Notes: a model not told the origin generated them from the letters alone. Counted from the first letter of the stretch, positions 8,473 to 16,483 are shown. The stretch is 36,665 nucleotides of DNA from Firmicutes bacterium CAG:646 (GCA_000432335.1 HF995414.1:39102-75766), one strand, 5' to 3'. A program made the numbers and translations.

Positions 8473-10115
8473 AAAAAAGAAGATGGTTGGCAGCGATTTT
8501 GCTCGTTTGCTGGGGAATTACATGGAGCTGCCCGATGAATTTGACAAGGGCGCAAGCGGCAGATATAGAGGCAGAGCAGGCACCTACAGGGGAACCCGTT
8601 CCCACTGAAGAGTCGATACCCACAGGGGAGCAAACTCCTACCCAAGAGCCTGCACCGGAGCCGGAAGAAGAGAAGGTTCATCTGGGATTGGACACAGTGC
8701 ATGTATATGAGAAGATGAACACCTCGTTTGCACAGGGATATCTTCCTGGCATAGAGGGAGATACGGTACATTTGACAGTTCCTTTTACTTCCAGTGGAGA
8801 ACTGAAGGATGCGCGGATCAGTGTTTCTCTGGATTTTGGGGAACAGGCGCCGTTTGTTTATGCCAGCTACCAGAAACAGGTGGAAAAACAGGTATTTACT
8901 TTTGAAAATCAGCAGGTGGAAACGTATCTTTATCAGTGCGACATTCCTTTGCAGCCAGAACGGATCAATGGTTCCTATCCTGTAATTGTGAAAGCAGTGG
9001 GTTATGACCGAAAGGGGAAGGAAATTCGGCTGGAGTACCGTGTGTTTGTGACGGTAACGGATGGCAAAGATCCTTCGCAAAAGGAAGAATCCGAGGAATT
9101 GCCGCCGGAGGAACAGGAGCCGCTCTTGGAGGAAGACAGCATGGAGGATGTGAACGGAATGGATGCGGGATTTTCAGCAGGCGGAGGGGGAGAAGAAAGC
9201 TCTGGAGAGGAAGTAACCCATCAGCCGAAGATGCTCCTTGTTGCCAATACGCTGAATGGAGAAAGCATACTGGCAGGGGAAGAGAAAGAGATAACGCTCA
9301 CATTCAAAAACAGCAGCCGGGAAGAAAGAATCTGTAATTTGAAAGTTACCGGAAAAGCAGGGGAGGATACGATTGCGCTGCAGACGGGGTCCTTCTATTT
9401 CGAGAGCGTGGCGCCTCAGGAAACCATAGAGCTTTCCACGACCCTTTTGGTATCGCCGGCGGCGGAACAGAAGAATATTCCGCTGGAGTTCGCTTTTGAC
9501 TATGAAAATGATAAAGGAACTGCTTATACGGGAACGGAGCAGATAGGAGTATCTGTCCGTCAGTCCGTACAGGCAGTGATGGAAGGTTTTACTCTTCCGG
9601 AAAAAGTCTATGCGCTGGAAAATATTACGGCGGGACTTAAGATCCGAAATATGGGAAGAGCGCCGGTGTATAATGTGCGGGTAGAGCTTTCCGGAGAAGG
9701 ATTATTCCCGGTAGAAAGTATTTTCGCAGGAAACATGGAAGCAGGCGCATCCTTTGACGGCAGTATGAAGATTTATGTGGGAAATAAAAAAATGAAAGCT
9801 GCCGGAGAGGAGACGGAAGGGGAGGAGAAAGAAAAATACGGTTCTGTTACGGGAAAATTACTGCTTACTTATGAAGATGCTTTCGGAGAAACGTATACCC
9901 AGGAACAGGAGATCACAACAGTGATCCAGAAGCCTCAGATCATGGAATTGAAAGTGGAAAAAGAAAAAAAGGAGACGAATCAGTGGTGGGCAGTCTCCCT
10001 AGTGCTGCTTGTTGTTTTGTTTGCAGGGATTTTGACGATACAGGGGCGGAGATTGAAAAAGAACAGAGACCTTCTGGCAGATATACGAGCAAGGGAGAGT
10101 CGTGATGAAGGGTAA
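8469..10115 (+). CDS. secreted, membrane-anchored protein with CARDB/NEW3-like domains
   Basis: The 548-residue protein overlaps the ATPase gene by 4 bp (ATGA). It has a signal peptide (MKKRRW, hydrophobic core, probable cleavage after AQA near residue 31), a Pro/Thr/Glu spacer with repeated PTxE motifs (about 39-66), an acidic linker (about 205-255) and two beta-rich regions. The second (about 260-480) resembles COG1361/CARDB-type repeats in secreted proteins (LTFKNSSREE, LKIRNMGRAPVYNVRVELSG). A C-terminal membrane helix (about 506-526) is followed by a basic tail, so it is anchored with the body outside. No LPXTG motif is seen. It may present a binding surface for the transporter; function is unknown. 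Confidence 0.75.
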   Translation: MKKRRWLAAILLVCWGITWSCPMNLTRAQAADIEAEQAPTGEPVPTEESIPTGEQTPTQEPAPEPEEEKVHLGLDTVHVYEKMNTSFAQGYLPGIEGDTVHLTVPFTSSGELKDARISVSLDFGEQAPFVYASYQKQVEKQVFTFENQQVETYLYQCDIPLQPERINGSYPVIVKAVGYDRKGKEIRLEYRVFVTVTDGKDPSQKEESEELPPEEQEPLLEEDSMEDVNGMDAGFSAGGGGEESSGEEVTHQPKMLLVANTLNGESILAGEEKEITLTFKNSSREERICNLKVTGKAGEDTIALQTGSFYFESVAPQETIELSTTLLVSPAAEQKNIPLEFAFDYENDKGTAYTGTEQIGVSVRQSVQAVMEGFTLPEKVYALENITAGLKIRNMGRAPVYNVRVELSGEGLFPVESIFAGNMEAGASFDGSMKIYVGNKKMKAAGEETEGEEKEKYGSVTGKLLLTYEDAFGETYTQEQEITTVIQKPQIMELKVEKEKKETNQWWAVSLVLLVVLFAGILTIQGRRLKKNRDLLADIRARESRDEG

Positions 10116-10821
10116 AAAAAGATTTATAATATGGATGTTTCCGTTTTTTGCCGCTTTCCTATTTCTTCTGTGGCAGGGAAAAAATCTGGTGATGGAAGAA
10201 AAAGAGGAACAGCAGATCTGGCAGGTGTGGGCAGAACTTCCAGAGGGAGAGATTACAGAAAAAATATTGAAAAGTATGAAGAAATTTCCGGGGGTAGAGC
10301 GTCTCTGGACGGTTCTGGAGACAGAAATTTCTGTATCAGTAAAAGAATACAGGGGAAGTTCTTCTTTGCAGGGGGTAGATCTGAAGGACTATCCGCTGAC
10401 AGTGATACAGTCAGCGGGGAAGAAAAATCTGGGAAATATACCGCTTTTGGCAGTGGGGGAAGATTTTTTTCAACAGCTTCAGGATGTAGGAGAAAATCCC
10501 GTAAGTAAACGCCAGCAGGTTATCCTCAGAGAAAATCTATCTTCTCTTGTTGTAGAGATTCAAGTACTTCCAGAAGGGGAGCAGGAAGAGGAGGCAGAGA
10601 GTATTCCGGGAGAATTTCTCGGGGTGGTAAAGGAGAGGGGGATTTATATGGAGCAGGAACAAATGCGCCAGTGGCTGGAAAATCAGGGCATCCATCCCCG
10701 GCTGAGAAAGATCTGCCTGAAAATTCGTGGAAAGACGAATGTAAAACAGGCAGAACAAAGTCTTGCGCAAGCCGGGTTTACAGTGGAAAAGGAGCGCGTC
10801 CCTCAGAGTAGCTCTTCATAG
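10105..10821 (+). CDS. single-helix extracytoplasmic protein, possibly a truncated FtsX/MacB-like permease
   Basis: The 238-residue protein starts at ATG 10105 (AGGGAG at 10092-10097), overlapping the previous gene by 11 bp; GTG 10102 is an alternative. It has one N-terminal helix (about 6-24) and then an extracellular domain. The domain ends with a pattern (CLKIRGKTNVKQAEQSLAQAG) like the end of MacB_PCD domains, where the three C-terminal membrane helices of an FtsX permease would normally begin. Here the protein stops about 13 residues later. The last 19 bp overlap the 3' end of a convergent gene. It may be a true small partner of the preceding secreted protein, or a permease cut off by rearrangement. 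I cannot decide between these without homologues. Confidence 0.6.
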   Translation: MKGKKRFIIWMFPFFAAFLFLLWQGKNLVMEEKEEQQIWQVWAELPEGEITEKILKSMKKFPGVERLWTVLETEISVSVKEYRGSSSLQGVDLKDYPLTVIQSAGKKNLGNIPLLAVGEDFFQQLQDVGENPVSKRQQVILRENLSSLVVEIQVLPEGEQEEEAESIPGEFLGVVKERGIYMEQEQMRQWLENQGIHPRLRKICLKIRGKTNVKQAEQSLAQAGFTVEKERVPQSSSS

Positions 10822-11588
10822 TGAAGGGCGCCCATTGCCTTGTGGAGCAGCAGCCATGCAACTGCGGCGCTTATTATACTCAGCAGGAGAACAATATAAA
10901 AATCCACCAGTAAAATGCCGGTAAACTGACCTGCAATCAGAAGAATGACAGGAAGAATCAGAAATACGGCTCCCTGCTGCGCATCTTCCACACTGCGCGC
11001 CTTAGCGGAAAAACGAACAATCAGCGTAATGGCGATCAGGGAAATGGCCGGGGACAGCAGAAGCATAACTGGGAGCCAGAGAATATCCAGTTGCAGGAAG
11101 CTTCCCGATAAAATGTACATCTCTGTTTCGGTCACGGTGATCATCAGCAGAAAAGAAATCAAAGAAACGGTCATACTGACCAGAAAAGAAGCCAGTACTT
11201 TCGCCTGAAAAATCTGTTTCAGAGATAAAGGACAGTATAACAGGGTTTCCAGTGTGTGCTTTTCTTTTTCTCCCACGAAGGAGCTGGCAGACATGACGGA
11301 GGCAGCCATAATAGGAATAATAAGAAAAAATACCGGCAGAAGGTGGTTGACTATCAGTCCTGCCGCCATCTTTTCCAGGCTGTTATTTTCCCCTGCAGAA
11401 GGAAGCTTGTCCAGAAGGGGCTGAAGCTCCGTAAGTTCCTGGGGAGCAAAATGAAAAGTAAGAATAAAAATTGTGGGCAGGAAAACAGTAAGCACCACAG
11501 GAATGATATACAGCGTGAGCAGTAATCTTTTATTGGCAGTGAAAGCCGTCCAGTCTTTTTGGATCAAAGCAATCATTTCAGATCTCAT
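10803..11588 (-). CDS. NatB-like ABC-2 exporter permease
   Basis: The 261-residue membrane protein has an N-terminal cytoplasmic segment (RSEMIALIQKDWTAFTANKR), a first helix near 22-45, an outer loop, and a cluster of helices beyond residue 85. The cytoplasmic signature FVGEKEKHTLETLLYCPLS matches NatB/YhaP-type ABC-2 permeases. Its start overlaps the end of the upstream ATPase gene by 11 bp, the usual natA-natB arrangement. The permease itself looks complete, but the ATPase it needs is broken (11578-12113), so the transporter is probably dead unless another ATPase serves it. Confidence 0.85.
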   Translation of the reverse strand: MRSEMIALIQKDWTAFTANKRLLLTLYIIPVVLTVFLPTIFILTFHFAPQELTELQPLLDKLPSAGENNSLEKMAAGLIVNHLLPVFFLIIPIMAASVMSASSFVGEKEKHTLETLLYCPLSLKQIFQAKVLASFLVSMTVSLISFLLMITVTETEMYILSGSFLQLDILWLPVMLLLSPAISLIAITLIVRFSAKARSVEDAQQGAVFLILPVILLIAGQFTGILLVDFYIVLLLSIISAAVAWLLLHKAMGALHYEELL

Positions 11589-12113
11589 GGTCAGAATCCT
11601 CCTTTTTTCCTGAAGTCAAATGAAAATAGACATCTTCCAGAGAGGGGAGCTCAGAGGAAATATGATAAAACTTTCCGCCCTGAGCTACAATCTGTTTTAC
11701 GATGGCAGGGATTTCTTCTTCTGACGTTCCGGCTATTTCCCACAGGTTATCTCCCAGCTTTTTGCAGGGGCAAGACGGCTGCCACCCCGTTGCTTGAAGC
11801 CTGATCCGAACAGAAGAAGGAACTTGTTTTCTTAAATCAGACAGCGTTCCTTCTGAGCGTGTTCGGTGAGAACACCGGAGCGGGCGTGAACTTTTTCAGG
11901 CTCCCGGGCAGGATCAATTCCGAATACCTGACAGCTTCCTTCCGTGGGGGTAAGCATTCCGTTTAACAGCTTAACCGTGGTAGTTTTTCCGGCGCCATTG
12001 GGACCGAGAAAGCCGAAGACTTCTCCAGATTTCAGGCACAGAGAAACAGAATCCACGGCTTTTTTTCCATTTTTGTAGATTTTGGAGAGATTTTCCAGAA
12101 TAACAGCGTTCAT
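11578..12113 (-). pseudogene. NatA-like ABC ATPase lacking its central part
   Basis: From ATG 12113 (AGGAGG just upstream) the protein reads MNAVILENLSKIYKNGKK, Walker A GPNGAGKTTT, then RSGVLTEHA and a stop at 11832. Downstream, in a different frame, a typical NatA C-terminus can be read on the minus strand: RSEGTLSDLRKQV at about 11859-11821, ending SLEDVYFHLTSG and a stop at 11578-11580 that overlaps the permease start. The Q-loop-distal helices, ABC signature, Walker B and H-loop are absent. About 110-130 residues appear lost, with a frameshift at the join near 11850-11862. Without signature and Walker B the product cannot hydrolyse ATP as an ABC enzyme. Both flanks are well preserved, so the deletion looks recent. 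Confidence 0.85.
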
Positions 12114-12157
12114 TGGTTGCCTCCTGACTTTTAATACGAATATTATGATATTACACA

Positions 12158-12185
12158 ATTATAGTATCAGAAAAATAAATTTTCA
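12158..12185 (-). promoter_or_regulatory. promoter of the NatAB-like pair
   Basis: On the minus strand a perfect TATAAT (12163-12158) lies about 45 bp before ATG 12113, with a weak TGAAAA (12185-12180) 16 bp upstream. A short palindrome AATAT-N4-ATATT lies between the -10 and the start codon at about 12139-12152 and could be an operator. Confidence 0.4.
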
Positions 12186-12241
12186 TTCTTTTTTTAGCTT
12201 TTCTGTACGGCGGTTTTTTATGTACAAAAGGATGTCGAAAA

Positions 12242-12304
12242 ATGCTCTAAGTGATTGCTTCACTAACCATGACAAAATCATGATTCTGAAGTCACTTAGA
12301 GCAT
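12242..12304. repeat. 63-nt nested inverted repeat; possible terminator of the minus-strand importer operon
   Basis: Perfect 13-bp arms ATGCTCTAAGTGA (12242-12254) and TCACTTAGAGCAT (12292-12304) enclose two further paired segments, CTTCA/TGAAG and CATGA/TCATG, around a CAAAA loop. The whole can fold into one long hairpin. Read on the minus strand it is followed by TTTTT, and it lies 18 bp beyond the importer permease stop, so it may terminate that operon. It is longer and less GC-rich than the other terminators here, so a small mobile or regulatory repeat is an alternative. Confidence 0.7.
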
Positions 12305-12321
12305 ATATTACCCATGCCGTA

Positions 12322-13113
12322 TTAGTCTTTTTTATAGTGTTTTTCCAATACATTCAGTAGGCTGTAAAGCCCCATAGCTATGATACATAAAAGGACAATG
12401 GACATCAGCATCCAGTCCAGTTTGAATACCTGGCTGGAATAGATAATCAGATAGCCCAATCCTTTTTTGGCGCCGATAAATTCTCCAATCACCACACCCA
12501 CCAGACAAAGCCCGATATTGACTTTCATGGTGCTTAACAGATAGGGGACGGATGCAGGAAGAACCACTTTGAAAAGTTCATGTCGCCGCGAGCCTCCCAG
12601 AGTATCGATGAGTTTTAATTCATCTGGGTCAATTTCCTGAAAACCAGTATACAGACTGATGATCGAGCCGAAGATGGCAACAGACATTCCCGCTACGATA
12701 ATTGTTCTGATATTTGCGCCCAGCCAGACGATGAGAAGGGGAGCCAGCGCAGATTTTGGAAGGCTGTTTAGGACCACCAGATATGGTTCCAAAATGGCGG
12801 AAAGTCTGGGGGACAGCCATAAAAGCAGAGAGATTCCCAGACTGAATAAAAGGACAAGAAGAAAACTGACCAAAGTTTCCATCAGCGTAATGGAAATATG
12901 GGAAAAAAGTTCCTGATGCAGTGTCATATCCCAAAAAGTAAGGATGATTTGAGAGGGGCTGCTGAAAATAAACGAATCGATCCAGCCAAGCCGGGCGCTG
13001 AGTTCCCAGAGACCGAGAAAAAGAAAAAAGAGCAGTATCCGCATGAGAGAGATGAACTGCTTTTTCTGCTTTTCCCGGAGAAGATAATTTTTTTGTAACG
13101 GTGAGTCAGCCAT
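12322..13113 (-). CDS. ABC importer permease, SsuC/TauC/ThiX family
   Basis: This 263-residue inner-membrane permease has about six helices. The EAA-type cytoplasmic loop is clear in the segment DELKLIDTLGGSRRHELFKVVLPASVPYLLS: it holds the G-x(9)-LP pattern that docks with the ATPase. The family brings in nitrate, sulfonates, taurine or thiamine precursors. The start overlaps the end of the ATPase gene by 8 bp. No periplasmic-type binding protein is encoded nearby, so the substrate cannot be named. Confidence 0.88.
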   Translation of the reverse strand: MADSPLQKNYLLREKQKKQFISLMRILLFFLFLGLWELSARLGWIDSFIFSSPSQIILTFWDMTLHQELFSHISITLMETLVSFLLVLLFSLGISLLLWLSPRLSAILEPYLVVLNSLPKSALAPLLIVWLGANIRTIIVAGMSVAIFGSIISLYTGFQEIDPDELKLIDTLGGSRRHELFKVVLPASVPYLLSTMKVNIGLCLVGVVIGEFIGAKKGLGYLIIYSSQVFKLDWMLMSIVLLCIIAMGLYSLLNVLEKHYKKD

Positions 13114-13870
13114 TCGGATTCAGCTCCTTCCATATTCTGTTAAAATAATTTTTAAAGTCGGGAGCGCTTCGGGCATTCATGGGAGTTTTTTCAGGAATAT
13201 CCAGAAGAATGGGAAGCTCGCATTTTATCGATGCGGGAGCTTTTGTGAGTACGATGACACGATCGGACATACTGATGGCTTCTGAGATATCATGGGTGAC
13301 TAAAAGCGCTGTTTTTCCCTCTTTCTTTATGATTTTTCCAATATCATCGCTTACATTCAGACGGGTCTGATAGTCGAGAGCGGAAAAAGGTTCATCCAGT
13401 AGCAGCAGAGAGGGTTCCAGAGCAAGCGTGCGGATCAGAGCAGCTCTCTGGCGCATTCCTCCGGAAAGCTGGGAGGGACGGGCCTGTTTAAAATCCTCCA
13501 GCCCATAGTCCTTTAGAAGCTGCTCTACCCGATCCAGACGGTCCTTTGTGAGTTTTTTCTGGATTTCCAGTCCTAAGATCACATTTTCGTAAATAGTTCT
13601 CCATTCAAAAAGATGATCTTTCTGGAGCATATAACCGATGGTGACAGGGGATTTTTCCAGAGGAATTCCCTGCATCGTGATCGCACCCTGTTCTGGTTTT
13701 AACAGACCGGCGATCAGATTCAAAATGGTACTTTTTCCGCAGCCGCTGGGGCCGACCAGAGAGACAAATTCTCCTTCGTTTATGGAAAAACTGATATGAG
13801 AAAGGGCAGGAATTTCACCATTTAACGTATGGTAAGCCATTCCAATGTCCTGAAGCTGCAAGAGTGTCAT
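13106..13870 (-). CDS. ABC importer ATPase, SsuB/TauB/ThiZ family
   Basis: The 254-residue ATPase has Walker A GPSGCGKST (40-48), Q-loop in YMLQKDHLFEW (80-90), signature LSGGMRQR (135-142), Walker B LLLLDEPFSALD (155-166) and H-loop LVTHD. The LFEWRT stretch after the Q-loop is typical of the nitrate/sulfonate/taurine and thiamine-precursor ATPases. ATG 13870 is preferred to ATG 13885 because GGGGAGG lies just before it. It is the first gene of a two-gene operon read leftwards from its own promoter. Confidence 0.92.
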   Translation of the reverse strand: MTLLQLQDIGMAYHTLNGEIPALSHISFSINEGEFVSLVGPSGCGKSTILNLIAGLLKPEQGAITMQGIPLEKSPVTIGYMLQKDHLFEWRTIYENVILGLEIQKKLTKDRLDRVEQLLKDYGLEDFKQARPSQLSGGMRQRAALIRTLALEPSLLLLDEPFSALDYQTRLNVSDDIGKIIKKEGKTALLVTHDISEAISMSDRVIVLTKAPASIKCELPILLDIPEKTPMNARSAPDFKNYFNRIWKELNPNG

Positions 13871-13902
13871 ACAGATCCTCCCCATTTTTGTAGGTATACG
13901 AT

Positions 13903-13931
13903 ATCATATGAAAAACGATACAGGTGGTGAA
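13903..13931 (-). promoter_or_regulatory. promoter of the importer operon (minus strand)
   Basis: TTCACC (13931-13926) and TATGAT (13908-13903) are separated by 17 bp on the minus strand. The -10 ends about 33 bp before ATG 13870. Confidence 0.5.
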
Positions 13932-13995
13932 AAGAAAGAAAAATTGGAGAATTCTTAAGAATTATTTACAAAAAGCTAATATTTACAGAAGTTCC

Positions 13996-14024
13996 TTGTG
14001 GCTGTAGGTAATATCGGCTATAAT
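13996..14024 (+). promoter_or_regulatory. promoter of the phospholipid operon
   Basis: A perfect TATAAT (14019-14024) with a partial -35 TTGTGG (13996-14001) at 17-bp spacing lies 30 bp before ATG 14055. It is divergent from the importer promoter. Confidence 0.6.
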
Positions 14025-14054
14025 AGAAATAGTTTTGTAAAAAGGAGCTGACTT

Positions 14055-14771
14055 ATGAGAGAATGGATGAAGAGATATATAGACCCGTGGCTGCCCCTTT
14101 ATTATATTCTTCCGTTTGCCGTTTCGGTGAGTTTGAATACGGTGGTTTATTATGTGACGCAGTGGATGAGCCGGGGCTGGAAGCACTGGAATATGGAGAC
14201 GACTCTGGATCGGATGATACCGGTACTTCCGGGATTTACAGTGATCTATTTTCTGTTTTTCCTGTTCTGTACTCTGAACACCATCGTTATTGCTCATCAG
14301 GGGAGAAAACTGGCGTATCGATTTCTTGCATCAGATATGTTGTCTCGGTTGATCTGTGGTTTCTTTTTTCTCGTATGTCCGACCACCAATGTCCGACCAG
14401 CGGATCTGGGAACGGGATTGGGAAGCGATCTGCTTCGCCTGTTGTACGATATGGATCTTCCAGTTAATCTGTTTCCGTCCATCCATTGTCTGGCAAGCTG
14501 GATGTGCTTTGTTGCGGTGCGTTCCTCCCACAGGCTTCCGGTATGGTACAAAGTCATCACCGGGATAGGGGCAGGACTGATCTGTTTTTCTACATTGGCG
14601 GTAAAACAGCATGTGATCGCGGATGTGGCAGCGGGGATTTTTCTGGCAGAAGGGCTGATGTTTTTTTCTTCCAGAGTTTACTGGTACAGAAAAGGGCAGG
14701 AAATTTTTGAGTGTCTCTCCTGCCGTGTTTTTGGAACGGAAAATATAAAAGAAAGTGAAAAAAATTTATGA
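14055..14771 (+). CDS. PAP2-superfamily membrane enzyme, Aur1/SMS-like type
   Basis: This 238-residue polytopic protein has about six helices and GGAG before its ATG. Instead of the classic PSGH and SRxxxxxHxxxD motifs it has PSIHC (141-145) and KQHVIADVAAG (184-194). This places H144, H186 and D190 in the H-H-D arrangement of the PAP2_3 branch that includes inositol phosphorylceramide and sphingomyelin synthases. It could be a lipid phosphatase or a lipid head-group transferase. It leads the operon with PssA and Psd, so it probably acts on phosphatidate or on aminophospholipids. The family is secure; the reaction is inference. Confidence 0.85.
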   Translation: MREWMKRYIDPWLPLYYILPFAVSVSLNTVVYYVTQWMSRGWKHWNMETTLDRMIPVLPGFTVIYFLFFLFCTLNTIVIAHQGRKLAYRFLASDMLSRLICGFFFLVCPTTNVRPADLGTGLGSDLLRLLYDMDLPVNLFPSIHCLASWMCFVAVRSSHRLPVWYKVITGIGAGLICFSTLAVKQHVIADVAAGIFLAEGLMFFSSRVYWYRKGQEIFECLSCRVFGTENIKESEKNL

Positions 14772-15808
14772 AAAACAGGAAAAAAGTAATAGGTAATGGG
14801 ATTTTCCTGCTTCTTGTTTTCGGATTGACGATGTATGGCGTGTTTCACGGAGAGGATCTGGGGCAGATTCAGGAAACGGTTCGGCGGGCAGATGTCCGTT
14901 TTTTGCTTCCGGCAGTGGTATGCGTTGTATTTTTTATCTGGGGAGAGTCTGTGATCATCCATTATCTTATGGGAATTCTTCAATATAAGATGAAACGATG
15001 GAAATGTTTTCTTATTTCTTCCGTAGGATTTTTCTTTAGCTGTATTACACCATCTGCCAGCGGGGGACAGCCCATGCAGATGGTTTACATGAAAAAAGAA
15101 AAGATTCCGCTGCCAGTTTCTTCACTGGTTTTGATGATCGTGGCGATTACATACAAGTTAGTTCTGGTATTGGTGGGGATATTTCTTCTGGTGTTTCAGC
15201 ATGGTTTTGTAAAAAAATATCTTCAGGGCGTTATGCCGGTGTTTTATCTGGGGATTTTCCTGAATGTGATCTGTGTGACAGTTCTTTTACTTTTAGTATT
15301 TCATCCGCTTTTGATGAAAAAGCTTATGGTGAAGGGATACGAGTTACTGGTAAAATGTCGGCTGATGAAACATAAGCCCCACAGGATGCAGAAATTGGAT
15401 GATTCCATGGAATTGTATTGTGAAACGGCGGATTTTTTGAAGAATCATATACGGGTGATGGTTTTTGTGTTTCTGCTGACTTTGGTACAGCGAATGGCGC
15501 TTTTTATGGTAACGTATTTTGTATATCGTTCCTTTGGGCTGGAAAAACATAATCTGTATGATTTGACTATGCTACAGGCAGTGATCGCAGTGGCGGTGGA
15601 TATGCTGCCGCTGCCGGGAGGAATGGGAATTTCAGAAAAATTATTTTCCATTATCTTTGCGCCTGTCTTCGGTACGGCGCTGCTTTTGCCGGGAATGATC
15701 TTAAGCCGGGGGTTGAGTTATTATACGGAGCTTCTGGTAAGCGCAGTGATGACTGTGACGGCACACGTTACACTGGGAAGAAAGAAAACAGAAAATTGCA
15801 GCATATGA
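14768..15808 (+). CDS. lysylphosphatidylglycerol-synthase TM-domain (UPF0104/AglD-like) membrane protein
   Basis: The 346-residue protein has about eight helices and overlaps the PAP2 gene by 4 bp (ATGA). It shows the two hallmarks of the LPG_synthase_TM family: TPSASGGQP near residue 96 and LPLPGGMGISE near 280. This family comprises the flippase-like N-terminal domain of MprF and stand-alone AglD/YbhN-like proteins. There is no C-terminal DUF2156 aminoacyl-transfer domain, so it cannot make lysyl-PG itself. With its neighbours it suggests movement of a lipid product across the membrane. Confidence 0.9.
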   Translation: MKNRKKVIGNGIFLLLVFGLTMYGVFHGEDLGQIQETVRRADVRFLLPAVVCVVFFIWGESVIIHYLMGILQYKMKRWKCFLISSVGFFFSCITPSASGGQPMQMVYMKKEKIPLPVSSLVLMIVAITYKLVLVLVGIFLLVFQHGFVKKYLQGVMPVFYLGIFLNVICVTVLLLLVFHPLLMKKLMVKGYELLVKCRLMKHKPHRMQKLDDSMELYCETADFLKNHIRVMVFVFLLTLVQRMALFMVTYFVYRSFGLEKHNLYDLTMLQAVIAVAVDMLPLPGGMGISEKLFSIIFAPVFGTALLLPGMILSRGLSYYTELLVSAVMTVTAHVTLGRKKTENCSI

Positions 15809-15853
15809 GAATACAATGAGTGATATATACAAAAGAAAAGAGGGGGAAAAATT

Positions 15854-16471
15854 TTGATTGGATTTTATAATTATACAGTGATTTTAACCTACCTGAGCCT
15901 TTTTAGCTCTATGGCGGGCATGATGTTTACCGCGAATGGATATTTTAAGACGGCGATTGCCTGTCTGGCAATTTCCGGTTTGTGTGATATGTTTGACGGA
16001 AAGGTTGCCAGAAGGAAAAAAGACAGGACAGAGGACGAGAAAAACTTTGGGATTCAGATCGATTCTCTCTGCGATGTGATCTGTTTCGGAGCCTTTCCGG
16101 TGCTGCTGGCTTATCGGATGGGAATGAATGGTATTCCCGGCATCCTGATTCTGCTCTGGTATGGAATGAACGGCGTGGTGCGTCTGGGATTTTTTAATGT
16201 GATGGAGACAAAACGTCAGGAAGAGACGGATGAAGTGAGAAAATATTATAGCGGTCTTCCGATCACTTCCATTGCGATTATATTGCCGCTGGTATGTGTG
16301 ACCAAACCGTGGATTCCTTGTGATTTCCGGCTTCTTTTGCATTGTACGATGCTGATTGTGGGTACTTTGTTTGTGGTAAATTTTAAGGTGAGAAAACCGA
16401 AAAATGTCACACTGGCGATTTTTGTAGGTGTGGTGGCGTTGGCGCTTTTAAAAATATTCCATGTGTTCTAA
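15854..16471 (+). CDS. pssA: CDP-diacylglycerol--serine O-phosphatidyltransferase
   Basis: The 205-residue membrane enzyme joins CDP-diacylglycerol and serine to form phosphatidylserine. The CDP-alcohol phosphatidyltransferase motif is complete: D48-G49-x2-A52-R53, then G66-x3-D70-x3-D74. Twelve residues separate AR and G, compared with eight in the usual motif; the extra charged residues (KKDRTEDEKN) are, as far as I recall, a feature of clostridial PssA. The best start is TTG 15854 behind GAGGGGG, since no ATG precedes the first helix. It is followed by psd, so the two steps to phosphatidylethanolamine are encoded together. Confidence 0.93.
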   Translation: MIGFYNYTVILTYLSLFSSMAGMMFTANGYFKTAIACLAISGLCDMFDGKVARRKKDRTEDEKNFGIQIDSLCDVICFGAFPVLLAYRMGMNGIPGILILLWYGMNGVVRLGFFNVMETKRQEETDEVRKYYSGLPITSIAIILPLVCVTKPWIPCDFRLLLHCTMLIVGTLFVVNFKVRKPKNVTLAIFVGVVALALLKIFHVF

Positions 16472-16483
16472 GAGGTGAGAAGA

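Noticed and set aside
8385..9080. A 231-codon minus-strand frame opposite the end of the ATPase gene and the start of the secreted protein
   Set aside because: Basic, low-complexity product with no start signals; both plus-strand genes are certain.
14297..14612. Overlapping minus-strand frames inside the PAP2 gene
   Set aside because: They disagree with the clear plus-strand motifs and have no ribosome sites.
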